Shown: positions 18,038-27,930, numbered from the stretch's first letter. The stretch: 64,000 nucleotides of DNA from an uncultured Allomuricauda sp. (GCF_937884665.1 NZ_CAKZYF010000106.1:1-64000), one strand, 5' to 3'. Made by a program: numbers and translations. Notes: a model not told the origin generated them from the letters alone.

Positions 18038-20434
18038 CTATTCCATACAATCCATTCCGATAGGAGAACCATCCGGGATTTTGGGAGCGGGAATCACTTT
18101 AAAAGTGGTAGGGGCCTTCAGAAAAGCATCTATTCGTCTTACCATTTCCTGAGATATGGCGGTTTTGCCATCACTTAATAAGTCGGTCTTGATTTGCTTC
18201 AGATGTTGAATTGCCAAACCGTTTACCTGGGGATGTACCTTCGTATGTGCCGCCAAATTTTTAATATGGTACAGCACCCTAAAGTTGATGGTTTGCTGTA
18301 CTTCGGAGAGGTAAGGGTCGCGATGCCGTTTCTGAATGGTCTTATCCGTTAGCAATTTGAGTACGTCAGGCAATCCCAGTTGACTGGCATCCACACTTTT
18401 TTGTTGAATCAAACGCGACGCCCTTTCCGGATGCAGAAGCAATCCCAAAGTCATATCTGAAGCGGTTTCAGCCGCTGCCAACGCATCAAAAGATACACCT
18501 GTCCTTCCTTTAAAGGACTCCCGGCCTCTTCCGTGTCCAATGGCACGCGGTGGAAAAAGTTCAAGCTTGTTTTTAGGAATCGCAATTTCTGAAGCATCCA
18601 AGGTGGTCAGTATGGATTCCAGAGCAGTCTCTTGATTATTTGCATTGATGGGATACACCGTACGCTGACCATCTCCTTTTACCGTGTAGTTGTAGTCCAA
18701 GCCACCAACCAACTTGGCCAGGGCCTCTGTTTGATATCGGTGAAAGAAAAATAGTGGGGCAAACACATCCTCCAACGTAGAGTTGGCCTCACCGGAACGG
18801 ATATTGTCCATGGAAAAATTGGAAATCGCCACCTTTCGTATTTGTAGCACTTTTTCCAATTCCTGCGAGGCACTGGCGCCATTATCCCAAAGATGGCCAT
18901 AGGCATGGGCGCCGCCCATTGGTCTGGCATCTTGATCAGAGATGTACCGAAGTCCATCGTCCTGAGCTTTTTTCAAAATGGCGTTCAACCCTTCCTTCTC
19001 GGTAGTTCCGGATGGAAAATCGGCATAGGAATAGGCAACGGTAACCTTATCCCACTCCCCTATCCCAATATCATAAGCATTGGAAAAATCGATAGTGCCC
19101 TCATTTAATTCGAACTGGGGATGCGGATAATCCATTACGGATGCTCTATTGTTTGTGCTTGCGGCAAAATTATGTGCAAAACCCAAGGTGTGCCCTATTT
19201 CATGAGCGGATAGTTGTCGGATTCGCGCTAAAGCCAAGTCCAACATCGGTTGATAATTGTCATCGCGTTCTGCGAAAGGTTTGTTCATCAAAGCTTGGGC
19301 AATCAAGAAATCCTGGCGAATGCGCAAGCTACCCAGACTTACATGACCTTTGATTATTTCTCCGGTACGCGGATCGGTGACACTACTTCCGTAACTCCAA
19401 CCCCGCGTGGATCGGTGTACCCATTGGATCACATTGTAACGTACATCCAATGGGTCGGCATCATCGGGAAGAACTTTTAGCTGGAAACCATCCTTGTAAC
19501 CAATGGCCTCAAATGCCTGGTTCCACCACCGACCGCCTTCCAAAAGTGCCGATCGGACCGGTTCTGGAGTTCCATTGTCCAAATAATAAATAATGGGTTC
19601 TACGGCTTCACTGATATCTGCATTCGGGTTTTTCTTTTCCAATCGATGTCTTCTGACAAAACGTTTTAAAATAGGTTCTTGAACAGGAGTGGCGTAGTCG
19701 TAATAGGCAAAGGGATACGAACCACATCTCGGGTCAAAAACCCTTTTCTTGTAGCCATCATCCGGTAATTCAATAAATGAATGATGCTGGGCCACTGTCA
19801 CCAAATTTGGATTTGGGGCAACCGAGCGAATCCAATCCCCCTCAGGTGTCCCTTTAAAGGTCAAGGTCACATCGAACTCCACATTTTTTGGAAATGCTTT
19901 AGTTCTTTCAAAAGCAAAGGCACTTCTGGATTTATCCAACTTGTAGGACCCTTGCTTTCTACTTTTTAATCGACTTGAGACACCATGGGCATCCCGCAGC
20001 AAGAAATCAGTTATATCGATTAAGTAGCGTCCTTTGGATTCTTCTGCCACAGGAAAACCAAAAAGTACGGATTTGGCAAAAGCCTGTTCCACAGATTTCT
20101 TCTCCAAAACGTTTTTCGTCAACGCCCTAAACTTAAGATTGGGCTGTACCAAGAGTAATTTGTTCCCAGCTTTTTTAAAGTACACCAACTGCTCATTACC
20201 CAATTGACCGCGGTCCAACCCAATATCGTTACTTCCAATTCCACTGCTCAAAGAATAGACGTACAGAAACTCTTTTTCTAAAGATTCGACTTCCAAATAC
20301 ATTTTATCCGTAGTATCATCATAGTAATAATCGAAGAATCCGTCAAACTTTTGATAGTTCTTGGTCTTATCAAAGGTTTGTGCAAAAAGAAGTCCAAAAG
20401 AGAAAAAAAAGAAAAGTGGAATATAGGTTTTCAT
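18038..20434 (-). CDS. Large secreted zinc-dependent metalloprotease (DUF5117/DUF4953 type)
   Basis: A 798-residue exported protein. Signal peptide at 1-20 (cut near LFAQ). The N-terminal third (YKKRVFDPRCGSYP and neighbours) matches the DUF5117/DUF5118 region, and the centre has HEIGHTLGFAHNF near residue 410, a metzincin-like HExxHxxGxxH zinc site, followed by YDIGIGEWDKVTVAYSY and the C-terminal DUF4953 helical region. It belongs to a family of large metalloproteases common in Bacteroidota and of unknown substrate. ATG at 20434 is chosen; a TTG three codons upstream adds nothing. It stands alone. All three zinc His and the catalytic Glu are present, so it should be active. Confidence 0.88.
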   Translation of the reverse strand: MKTYIPLFFFFSFGLLFAQTFDKTKNYQKFDGFFDYYYDDTTDKMYLEVESLEKEFLYVYSLSSGIGSNDIGLDRGQLGNEQLVYFKKAGNKLLLVQPNLKFRALTKNVLEKKSVEQAFAKSVLFGFPVAEESKGRYLIDITDFLLRDAHGVSSRLKSRKQGSYKLDKSRSAFAFERTKAFPKNVEFDVTLTFKGTPEGDWIRSVAPNPNLVTVAQHHSFIELPDDGYKKRVFDPRCGSYPFAYYDYATPVQEPILKRFVRRHRLEKKNPNADISEAVEPIIYYLDNGTPEPVRSALLEGGRWWNQAFEAIGYKDGFQLKVLPDDADPLDVRYNVIQWVHRSTRGWSYGSSVTDPRTGEIIKGHVSLGSLRIRQDFLIAQALMNKPFAERDDNYQPMLDLALARIRQLSAHEIGHTLGFAHNFAASTNNRASVMDYPHPQFELNEGTIDFSNAYDIGIGEWDKVTVAYSYADFPSGTTEKEGLNAILKKAQDDGLRYISDQDARPMGGAHAYGHLWDNGASASQELEKVLQIRKVAISNFSMDNIRSGEANSTLEDVFAPLFFFHRYQTEALAKLVGGLDYNYTVKGDGQRTVYPINANNQETALESILTTLDASEIAIPKNKLELFPPRAIGHGRGRESFKGRTGVSFDALAAAETASDMTLGLLLHPERASRLIQQKSVDASQLGLPDVLKLLTDKTIQKRHRDPYLSEVQQTINFRVLYHIKNLAAHTKVHPQVNGLAIQHLKQIKTDLLSDGKTAISQEMVRRIDAFLKAPTTFKVIPAPKIPDGSPIGMDCME

Positions 20435-20620
20435 AATGTTCAATTATCTTCTAAAAATAACCAAAAACTGAAACTTTCATCGGTTTAGAAAGTAGGTGGC
20501 CTACAAAAAAATGATTCGCATTAAATTATCCTTAAATTCAGATATTGATTGCCAACGGGCTGTTTTTTTATGGATATACCATTGATTTTTCGTTAAAAAT
20601 CCATTAATTTTTCATTTCAG

Positions 20621-22093
20621 ATGAAAGCCAAGCCAAAAAACTCCCTTTTTTCTTCATATCCTCAAAAACCTGAACTTTTTGACGAGGTTTTTGAAGAAGG
20701 TGGAAACATCAAACCTATTTATGAAAAACTGTTGTACCTGTATGGAGAGCATTCTATAAAAGACTATGTAAATCTGAACAACAAAGCGAAATCCTCCTTT
20801 TTCAATCAGGGGATTACGTTTCAGGTCTACGATGAGGAAAAAACACAGGAAAAAATCTTCCCTTTTGATTTGTTCCCGCGCATAATAGACCCCAGGGAAT
20901 GGGATATCATTGAATCTGGCGCCATACAACGAAGCAGGGCCCTGAACCTTTTTCTACAGGATATTTATCACGACAAAAAGATTATCAAGGACAAAATCGT
21001 ACCTCTGGAATTACTGGCTTCATCAGCAAATTACCTGCACCAAATGATGGACGTAGATCCCCCTGGTGGTATTTACAATCACATATCTGGAACTGACGTT
21101 ATCAAACACGCTGATGGGAACTATTATGTTTTGGAGGATAACATTCGATGTCCTTCTGGGGTCAGTTATGTGATTTGCAATCGAACCGCATTAAAAAGAG
21201 CGCTTTTTGGTGTTTTCAACCATTACAATACTTACACAGTAACGGATTACGCTGAAAATCTTCTTCAAATTTTGGAAAGTGTGAAACCCCATGGGGTCGA
21301 CAACCCAAATTGTGTGGTCATCACGCCAGGTATGTTCAATTCCGCGTATTACGAGCACTCTTATTTGGCCAAGGCTATGGGCGTTGAGTTGGTAGAAGGA
21401 CGCGACTTGTTTGTCGAGAACAATTTTGTTTATATGAAAACGATAAACGGGCCCGAAAAAGTGGATGTAATCTACCGACGTATCGACGATGCTTTTTTGG
21501 ACCCATTGGAATTCAGACCCGATTCCACCTTGGGCGTACCAGGGCTTTTCGCCGCGTATCGCAAAGGGAACGTATGTTTGGCCAATGCTCCTGGAACTGG
21601 CGTTGCCGACGATAAGGCCGTGTATACCTATATGCCGGAAATCATAAAGTATTATTTGGACGAAAACCCCATTTTGAACAATGTCCATACCTATCATTGC
21701 AGCAGACCGGATGAGTTAAAATATGTATTGGAGCATGTCGACGAATTAGTGGTCAAACCGGTAGATGAAGCGGGTGGATACGGAATTTCAATTGGCAATA
21801 AGCTATCTAAATCTGAAATAAAACAGGTGCAAGAGCAAATTAAGAAAGAACCCCGAAAATATGTAGCACAACCTATTTTATCACTTTCCGTACATCCTAC
21901 CTACATTGATGAAAAAGAGTCCTTTGAACAACGCCATATAGACCTTCGTACCTTTACATTGCTCGGCAAGGATTCAGAATTTGTACTGCGTGGCGGGCTT
22001 ACCCGAGTTGCACTTCAAGAGGGTAATCTCGTTGTCAATTCTTCCCAGGGTGGAGGCTCAAGGGACACTTGGGTGCTAAAAAAAGACGATTGA
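20621..22093 (+). CDS. Circularly permuted ATP-grasp type 2 protein
   Basis: A 490-residue protein of the circularly permuted ATP-grasp family (DUF404 + DUF407). Visible family segments: FPFDLFPRIID, IQRSRALNLFLQDIYHD, VLEDNIRCPSGVSYV (near residue 180), VDVIYRRIDDAFLDPLEF (near 285), NAPGTGVADDKAVYTYMP and VVKPVDEAGGYG near residue 385. It has no signal peptide. Family members are predicted to ligate amino groups to carboxylates with ATP (peptide or amide bonds). The next two genes encode the alpha-E and transglutaminase-like proteins that habitually go with it; the first begins one nucleotide after this stop. The product of the system is not known here. Confidence 0.92.
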   Translation: MKAKPKNSLFSSYPQKPELFDEVFEEGGNIKPIYEKLLYLYGEHSIKDYVNLNNKAKSSFFNQGITFQVYDEEKTQEKIFPFDLFPRIIDPREWDIIESGAIQRSRALNLFLQDIYHDKKIIKDKIVPLELLASSANYLHQMMDVDPPGGIYNHISGTDVIKHADGNYYVLEDNIRCPSGVSYVICNRTALKRALFGVFNHYNTYTVTDYAENLLQILESVKPHGVDNPNCVVITPGMFNSAYYEHSYLAKAMGVELVEGRDLFVENNFVYMKTINGPEKVDVIYRRIDDAFLDPLEFRPDSTLGVPGLFAAYRKGNVCLANAPGTGVADDKAVYTYMPEIIKYYLDENPILNNVHTYHCSRPDELKYVLEHVDELVVKPVDEAGGYGISIGNKLSKSEIKQVQEQIKKEPRKYVAQPILSLSVHPTYIDEKESFEQRHIDLRTFTLLGKDSEFVLRGGLTRVALQEGNLVVNSSQGGGSRDTWVLKKDD

Positions 22094-22094
22094 C

Positions 22095-23042
22095 ATGCTA
22101 GCACGGGTAGCGAATAATCTGTTTTGGATGGGCCGATACATTGAAAGGTCCGAACACATAGCCAGATACCTTAACGTTAACTATTTTTCCTCACTTGATG
22201 CGCCCAACGGACTCTCACAGTCCAGACAATTTGTGCTCCACTCCTTCCTTTTCATGATCGGAGAGCCTGAAAACGACCCCGAAAAGGTTTTGGACGAGGA
22301 AAGCGTATTGTTCAACATTGGTCTTGATCCCGATACCTATTATTCCATTATCAACAATGTAAAAGCGGCCCGCGAGAATGCCAACGGAGCCCGGGATTTG
22401 ATATCCACCGAACTCTACGAAGCCATCAACAAATTCTACCATTTTGTGCTCAACTATAGTCCAGATTACTTCGTAAAACAAGGACTTTATGATTACACAA
22501 TGAACGTAATGGAGCGCACCGCCATCCTTCGGGGAAAGATTCGTGGGACCCTTTTGCATGACGAGGTCTACTCCATCATCATGCTGGGGGTCAATATGGA
22601 AAGAGCTACGCAAATCATTCGGATAATTAATTCAAAATACCACGATGCCATCTTGGCCCAGGATAACTACAGTGATAAAATGAGCACTAGTTTTGAATGG
22701 TCCACCTTATTGAAGTGTGCCGAATCGTATGATATGATGCGACGATTCTACAGAAAAACCCCGGATATTATATGTACTTTGGAATTCCTCGTGCTCAACG
22801 ACAATTGCCCCAGGTCCGTTATGAACAGTTTAAACCAAGTGAGCAAACATCTACATACGCTGGACCTGGACAAAAATCCCAAAAAGAACTCAACCGCTTT
22901 TCTCGCAGGGAAACTGCGTTCAGAAATTGAATTCATGAATGTGGAGGATATTGAAAAGGATGTGAAGCAGTTTATCCAACGGATTTTGGAACAACTTTAT
23001 CAAATCTCAAAAAGGATGGAAGAAGAATTTTTCAAGTATTGA
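22095..23042 (+). CDS. Alpha-E domain-containing protein (DUF403)
   Basis: A 315-residue all-alpha protein. MLARVANNLFWMGRYIERSEH is the family-defining start, with the conserved NLFWxxRYxER pattern; later come ARENANGARDLIS and NMERATQIIRIIN. The family has no assigned reaction; it is found next to circularly permuted ATP-grasp and transglutaminase-like genes and has been proposed to act with them. The ATG lies one nucleotide after the previous stop, so the two are translationally coupled. Confidence 0.92.
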   Translation: MLARVANNLFWMGRYIERSEHIARYLNVNYFSSLDAPNGLSQSRQFVLHSFLFMIGEPENDPEKVLDEESVLFNIGLDPDTYYSIINNVKAARENANGARDLISTELYEAINKFYHFVLNYSPDYFVKQGLYDYTMNVMERTAILRGKIRGTLLHDEVYSIIMLGVNMERATQIIRIINSKYHDAILAQDNYSDKMSTSFEWSTLLKCAESYDMMRRFYRKTPDIICTLEFLVLNDNCPRSVMNSLNQVSKHLHTLDLDKNPKKNSTAFLAGKLRSEIEFMNVEDIEKDVKQFIQRILEQLYQISKRMEEEFFKY

Positions 23043-23077
23043 AAACTATTTCCTTTATTTACGCCTTATTTTTTTCA

Positions 23078-23932
23078 ATGTACACAGAATATGCCATAAC
23101 CTATTGCGCCCAAAATGAATATGAATCATTGGTCAAGGGCGCTTTTTGGCAATTTTCAATTGTTCCTGAAGAAAATGGGACTCAAGAGTTGTTGGAGTGG
23201 AAGATAACATCGAATCTGCCCTGTACACAAAATGAGTCCGTAAATGGCCTCGGTTTCCGGACAGTTCATGCACAAACCAAAGAAAAATTCACCCAAGCGA
23301 ATTTTAAGGCTTCATTCTTGGTACTGAAAAAATCCAGCAATCCCTTTGATTTTATCCCTAACCCAAATCCTAAAATGGATTACGATGCCGTTGAATCCCT
23401 CACATTTAAGACGGAGCACGAAACCTATCTTCGCAAGACGCGATATACCCATCTGCCAAATGACTTTAACACTATCTTTTCATTTGACCGAAAAAAAAGC
23501 ATTTTTGAGAATCTCTTGGACCTAAATCATTGGGTATTTGTGCATCTGTTCTTTAAAGTGGGGGTTACCCAGGTAGATACCCCTTTGCGGGAAATCATAG
23601 AAAAGCGACATGGTGTATGTCAAGATTTCACCCACCTTTTTTTGGCCATTGCAAGAGAGAACCATATTGCGGTCAGATATGTTTCTGGATATTTGCACCA
23701 AGGAAACGGCTATTTTGGAGATTCCCAGATGCATGCCTGGGCCGAGGCGTACGTACCTCGGGCAGGATGGATAGGATTTGACCCTACCAACGATATTCTG
23801 GTTGCGGACAATCATATAAAAGTCTGCCATGGACTGGATTATTCGGATTGTTCCCCATTAAAAGGGGTCATTTATTCCGAAGGCGGCAATACCACTTCAC
23901 ATTCTATAGAAGTTAAAGCGTCCCAACAATAA
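23078..23932 (+). CDS. Transglutaminase-like cysteine peptidase family protein
   Basis: About 284 residues. It has the N-terminal beta-domain found in bacterial transglutaminase-like proteins (YCAQNEYESLVKGAFWQF), then the papain-like core: RHGVCQDFTHLF with the catalytic Cys, QMHAWAEAYV with His, and WIGFDPTNDILV with Asp. The third member of the ATP-grasp/alpha-E/transglutaminase operon, it may cleave or transfer the peptide bond the ATP-grasp makes. The start is uncertain. TTG at 23039 overlaps the preceding stop codon and would add 13 hydrophobic residues; ATG at 23078 gives an N-terminus that lines up with the family, so it is preferred. No cleavable signal is evident. Confidence 0.88.
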   Translation: MYTEYAITYCAQNEYESLVKGAFWQFSIVPEENGTQELLEWKITSNLPCTQNESVNGLGFRTVHAQTKEKFTQANFKASFLVLKKSSNPFDFIPNPNPKMDYDAVESLTFKTEHETYLRKTRYTHLPNDFNTIFSFDRKKSIFENLLDLNHWVFVHLFFKVGVTQVDTPLREIIEKRHGVCQDFTHLFLAIARENHIAVRYVSGYLHQGNGYFGDSQMHAWAEAYVPRAGWIGFDPTNDILVADNHIKVCHGLDYSDCSPLKGVIYSEGGNTTSHSIEVKASQQ

Positions 23933-23974
23933 ATCTTTTGTTGGAAGAATGTATTTTAGCACAAATTTTCACGT

Positions 23975-25070
23975 ATGGTAACCACAGATCAGTTTAAAGA
24001 TCTTATTGAACGCCTCGGTGCGTTAAGGAGGTATCTTTGACATTGATGCCAAGCTCATAGAAATAGAGAACGAGGAGGAAAAAACCTTGGCTCCCGGTTT
24101 CTGGGATGATCCCCAAAAGGCCCAAATTCAGATGCAGTCCCTTAAATCCAAAAAAAAATGGGTTGAGGATTTCAATACGGCAAAAACACTGACCGGAGAT
24201 TTGGAGGTTCTCATAGAATTTCAACAAGCAGGAGAAGTTGAAGAATCTGAACTTCAACAACAACTGGAAAAAACACTGGAGGCAGTACAAAATCTTGAAT
24301 TCAAGAACATGCTTTCGGAAGAAGGCGATGAACTGACCGCGGTGTTGCAGATTACGGCAGGGGCCGGAGGTACTGAAAGTTGTGACTGGGCTTCAATGTT
24401 AATGCGCATGTATATCATGTGGGGCGAAAAAAATGGCTACAAAATAAAAGAGCTCAATTATCAAGAAGGTGATGTTGCCGGAATAAAAACGGTAACACTG
24501 GAGGTTGAAGGCGAATTTGCATTTGGTTGGTTGAAAGGTGAAAATGGGGTCCATCGTTTGGTCCGCATCTCCCCATTTGACAGCAATGCAAAACGGCATA
24601 ACTCAAATGCCTCCGTATATGAATATCCACTTGTGGAAGACAGTAATGAAATCGAAGTAAGTCCCTCGGATATTGAAATCACCACCGCGCGCTCGAGTGG
24701 TGCGGGAGGTCAGAACGTAAATAAAGTAGAAACCAAGGTACAGTTGGTCCATAAGCCTACAGGCATTCAAATTTCTTGTTCTGACTCCAGATCGCAACAC
24801 GATAACCGGGCTACGGCCATGAAAATGCTAAAATCCCAACTTTACGAGATTGAGCTTCGGAAAAAACAAGAAGCCCGTGCTGAAATTGAATCCTCCAAAA
24901 TGAAGATTGAATGGGGGTCCCAAATAAGAAATTATGTGATGCATCCTTATAAATTGGTCAAAGATGTACGCACCAATGAGGAGACTGGAAATGTAGATGC
25001 TGTAATGGATGGGGAAATCAATGCTTTTTTAAAGGCTTATTTGATGATGATGGGACAGAAAGAAACATGA
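23975..25070 (+). CDS. prfB: Peptide chain release factor 2, with programmed +1 frameshift
   Basis: RF2 ends translation at UGA and UAA. The first 21 codons run from ATG at 23975 to CTT at 24035-24037, then an in-frame TGA at 24038-24040 interrupts. Skipping the T at 24038 continues at GAC (24039) in the +1 frame to the stop at 25070, giving about 364 residues. Visible RF2 features: the SPF tripeptide in [12 protein letters not shown] that reads UGA, and [14 protein letters not shown] with the GGQ motif for peptide release. The C-terminal [23 protein letters not shown]-like region is complete (quoted in part). It follows the ATP-grasp operon by 42 nt and may be cotranscribed. Confidence 0.95.
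24026..24040 (+). promoter_or_regulatory. RF2 autoregulatory +1 frameshift site
   Basis: AGGAGG (24026-24031), three bases, then CTT TGA C (24035-24041). This is the classic prfB arrangement: an internal Shine-Dalgarno element three bases before a slippery CUU and an in-frame UGA. When RF2 is scarce the ribosome slips +1 and makes RF2; when plentiful it terminates. The spacing equals that in Escherichia coli. It is notable that the AGGAGG is retained in a lineage that scarcely uses Shine-Dalgarno for initiation. Confidence 0.95.
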
Positions 25071-25154
25071 GGTCCGGTATATAATGTCCAATATCCTAAG
25101 TTTTATGACAAAAAGATTGTATGTTGATGCTGATTAGTTAACCGATTATTGCAA

Positions 25155-25493
25155 ATGAAGATTTATCACAATCCCAGATGCCGAAAATCTCGCGAAGGAT
25201 TGGCTTTTTTAGAACAAAATGGGTATGATTTTGCAGTGGTCCGCTACTTGGAAAATCCGTTGACCCGGCAGGAACTGTTATCCATTATTGAAAAATTAGA
25301 AGTATCTCCGATTGATTTAATTCGCCGGTCCGAATCTGTTTGGAAGGAGAATTTCAAGGGAAAAACGCTTTCAGATCAGGAACTGGTAGAAGCTATGCTC
25401 CAATTTCCAAAACTAATGGAACGGCCCATAGTTGTCCACAACGAAAGAGCAATAATTGCACGACCAGCGGAACGAATTAAGGATATCCTCTAA
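25155..25493 (+). CDS. ArsC/Spx-like thioredoxin-fold protein (arsenate reductase family)
   Basis: A 112-residue protein of the glutaredoxin-linked ArsC family. It begins MKIYHNPRCRKSREGL, with the family Cys at residue 9, and continues with LENPLTRQELLSI and a C-terminal RPIVVHNERAIIARP segment close to the family RPLV..G....GRP region. ArsC proteins reduce arsenate with glutathione/glutaredoxin; the Bacteroidota YfgD-like members may have other thiol roles, since the organism appears to use bacillithiol (bshB1 at 60 kb). ATG at 25155 is chosen over a TTG two codons upstream. It has no arsenic operon around it. Confidence 0.85.
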   Translation: MKIYHNPRCRKSREGLAFLEQNGYDFAVVRYLENPLTRQELLSIIEKLEVSPIDLIRRSESVWKENFKGKTLSDQELVEAMLQFPKLMERPIVVHNERAIIARPAERIKDIL

Positions 25494-25583
25494 GGCTATC
25501 CGGTCGGAAAAACGTAATTTTACAAGGAATGTAGGAACGATTTTTGAAGAATTTTTATTTTACAGTATTGAAAATCAGATGAA

Positions 25584-26048
25584 ATGAAAAAAATGCTTTC
25601 CCTTTCCCTCCTTTTTTTGATGATTGGGTTGACCGGAATCGAATCGATATGCGCCCAAGTCGGTTATGGAAATAGATATGGAAGACAACGAAGTACGGTA
25701 CCTCAAATACAAGATACCCCCAAACCACCTGAACCCATGACCGCAGAGGAAATGGTGGATGAGCGCATGCCCTCTATATCAGAAACTTTGGAATTGAATC
25801 CTTTTGAAGAAGCTGTGGTCCGAACCACTTTGATTAAATACGTTCAAAAAAAATTGGAGCTCCAAATCTTGGAACTAGAACCCCAGAAGATGCGTGAGGA
25901 ATATGAAAAGTTGGGTAAATTACAAAATGAAGAGATAAAAGCTGGATTACCCGAAGAGAAGTATGAGGCGTATTTGGAGCTTGAAAAAAATCGGTTCAAG
26001 GCAAAACGAAAAAAGAAGGAGAAGAAGAAGAAAAAGAATAAAGAGTAA
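25584..26048 (+). CDS. Hypothetical secreted protein with lysine-rich C-terminus
   Basis: A 154-residue protein with a signal peptide (1-24, cut near ICAQ). The mature chain begins with Gly/Tyr/Arg-rich residues, then a Pro-rich spacer, then a helical region from residue 50 (MVDERMPSISETLELNPFEE and on) with the look of an LTxxQ/Spy-like periplasmic helical protein. The last 18 residues are nearly all Lys, Glu and Arg. No family is assigned; a Spy-like periplasmic role is speculation from the helix pattern. Confidence 0.65.
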   Translation: MKKMLSLSLLFLMIGLTGIESICAQVGYGNRYGRQRSTVPQIQDTPKPPEPMTAEEMVDERMPSISETLELNPFEEAVVRTTLIKYVQKKLELQILELEPQKMREEYEKLGKLQNEEIKAGLPEEKYEAYLELEKNRFKAKRKKKEKKKKKNKE

Positions 26049-26166
26049 AGAACCTCTTATACCTAAGCCAACAGCTTTAAATGAAAAATAACAACTAAAC
26101 TAAAAAGGAAGAAGGTAATCCGTATCGTTTCCCCAACAGCAAATTGGTGAGTCATTTTCAGATATG

Positions 26167-26188
26167 AAAAGGGCTTTTGCGCTCTTTT
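26167..26188. terminator. Bidirectional terminator
   Basis: AAAAGGGC (26167-26174) pairs with GCTCTTTT (26181-26188), one G-U pair, with T-rich flanks on both strands. It lies between the convergent genes at 25584-26048 (plus) and 26190-26363 (minus) and probably serves both. Confidence 0.65.
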
Positions 26189-26189
26189 T

Positions 26190-26363
26190 TTATTCCTCAC
26201 GTGCGGCTCTCCTGGCCTCGCGCTTCTCTTTAAAAATTTCTATAAGGTTTCCAAACAACCAATACGGAACTACAAAGGCCAACAAAAAAATCATTAACCA
26301 AAAACCTATGGTCAGGATGGTCAAGAACGCTAAAAAACCAAGATATTGGTCAAATTCGAACAT
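26190..26363 (-). CDS. Small membrane protein, unknown function
   Basis: A 57-residue product: a polar start (MFEFDQYLG), about 35 hydrophobic residues that could form one long or two short helices, then a highly charged tail (FKEKREARRAAREE). No family recognised. The ATG at 26363 is preferred because the hydrophobic part follows at once; ATG at 26405 or GTG at 26447 would extend it without obvious conserved content. It is convergent with the preceding gene and divergent from fumC. Confidence 0.5.
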   Translation of the reverse strand: MFEFDQYLGFLAFLTILTIGFWLMIFLLAFVVPYWLFGNLIEIFKEKREARRAAREE

Positions 26364-26476
26364 GTTCGTTTGTTTGTCATTACAAAGATACCCTGAATTG
26401 AACATAAAATGCAAATCTCTTCGAAAAAATTCAACAAATGGTTTCACCCAGTTTTATCTTAAACCGGTTGATACAC

Positions 26477-26484
26477 TACCTTTG
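26477..26484 (+). promoter_or_regulatory. Promoter -7 element of fumC
   Basis: TACCTTTG, a perfect TAnnTTTG, ends 21 nt before the fumC ATG at 26506. A weak -33 (TTTT at 26452-26455) lies 21 nt upstream. Confidence 0.6.
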
Positions 26485-26505
26485 TAAGACTTAAATTTTA
26501 CTATT

Positions 26506-27906
26506 ATGACATACCGTATCGAAAAAGATACTATGGGGGAAGTCCAGGTCCCCTCGGACAAATATTGGGGAGCCCAGACCGAACGTTCCCGAAATAATTT
26601 CAAAATTGGCCCAGTGGGCTCCATGCCTTTGGATGTGGTGTACGGCTTCGCCTATTTGAAAAAAGCCGCAGCATATACCAATCATGAATTGGGCGTACTT
26701 TCTCAAGAAAAAAGGGATTTGATCGCGCAAGTATGTGATGAAATCCTGGCAGGTCAGCACGATGCCCAATTTCCCTTGGTAATTTGGCAGACCGGCTCAG
26801 GGACCCAAAGCAACATGAATGTCAATGAGGTGATTGCCAATCGAGCCCATGAAATTGCTGGAAAGAAAATTGGTGAAGGTGAAAAAACCATCCAGCCCAA
26901 TGATGATGTCAACAAAAGCCAATCCTCCAACGATACTTTTCCTACGGGGATGCACATTGCGGCATATAAAAAAATTATTGAAGTCACTATTCCTGGAGTG
27001 GAGCAATTACGAAATACGCTTGAATCAAAATCCCGGGCTTTCGCAGAAGTGGTAAAAATAGGACGTACCCACCTGATGGATGCCACTCCCCTCACCTTAG
27101 GGCAAGAATTTTCAGGGTATGTTTCCCAATTGGACCATGGATTGAAAGCACTAAAAAACACGCTCGACCATTTAAGCGAATTGGCATTGGGCGGGACAGC
27201 TGTTGGAACCGGTCTTAATACACCAAAAGGATATGACGTCTTAGTGGCAAAATATATTGCCGAATTTACAGGATTACCTTTTCAAACGGCCAAGAACAAA
27301 TTTGAAGCCTTGGCTTCGCATGATGGCATTGTGGAAAGCCATGGAGCATTGAAACAATTGGCCATTTCATTGAATAAAATCGCCAATGATATCCGCATGA
27401 TGGCCTCGGGACCCCGTTCAGGAATTGGGGAAATCACCATACCTGCCAATGAACCCGGGAGTTCCATTATGCCGGGAAAAGTGAATCCCACCCAATGTGA
27501 GGCGCTGACCATGGTTTGTGCGCAAATTATGGGGAACGATGTGGCTGTTGGTATTGGAGGTACCCAAGGACATTATGAACTCAATGTTTTTAAACCCATG
27601 ATGGCCGCCAATATTTTACAGTCCGCACAACTATTAGGGGATGCCTGCGTAAGTTTTGATGTCAATTGTGCTACGGGTATAGAACCGAATCACGAAGTAA
27701 TAAAGACTTTATTGAACAACTCCCTTATGTTGGTAACAGCCTTAAATACCAAGATAGGGTATTACAAAGCCGCGGAAATTGCCAATACGGCCCATAAAAA
27801 TGGAACGACATTGAGGGAAGAAGCCATTAATTTGGGTCATGTAACCCCCGAAGAATATGATGAATGGGTTAAGCCGGAAGATATGGTAGGAAGCCTTAAA
27901 TACTAA
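26506..27906 (+). CDS. fumC: Class II fumarate hydratase
   Basis: A 466-residue TCA-cycle enzyme that interconverts fumarate and L-malate without an iron-sulfur cluster. It starts [20 protein letters not shown], carries [19 protein letters not shown] and [11 protein letters not shown] near residues 105-150, [17 protein letters not shown], and the superfamily signature [15 protein letters not shown] near residue 317 with the catalytic Ser loop. Length and motifs are standard. It is monocistronic with its own promoter and terminator. Confidence 0.96.
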   Translation: MTYRIEKDTMGEVQVPSDKYWGAQTERSRNNFKIGPVGSMPLDVVYGFAYLKKAAAYTNHELGVLSQEKRDLIAQVCDEILAGQHDAQFPLVIWQTGSGTQSNMNVNEVIANRAHEIAGKKIGEGEKTIQPNDDVNKSQSSNDTFPTGMHIAAYKKIIEVTIPGVEQLRNTLESKSRAFAEVVKIGRTHLMDATPLTLGQEFSGYVSQLDHGLKALKNTLDHLSELALGGTAVGTGLNTPKGYDVLVAKYIAEFTGLPFQTAKNKFEALASHDGIVESHGALKQLAISLNKIANDIRMMASGPRSGIGEITIPANEPGSSIMPGKVNPTQCEALTMVCAQIMGNDVAVGIGGTQGHYELNVFKPMMAANILQSAQLLGDACVSFDVNCATGIEPNHEVIKTLLNNSLMLVTALNTKIGYYKAAEIANTAHKNGTTLREEAINLGHVTPEEYDEWVKPEDMVGSLKY

Positions 27907-27930
27907 AAACCCAACAACTGTTGAAATAAA

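Noticed and set aside
21191-21697. A 168-codon minus-strand ORF
   Set aside because: Antisense to the ATP-grasp gene, whose family motifs are present in the plus frame.
25155-25493. Functional arsenate resistance locus
   Set aside because: The ArsC-like gene stands without arsB, arsR or other ars genes, so a resistance role is not claimed.
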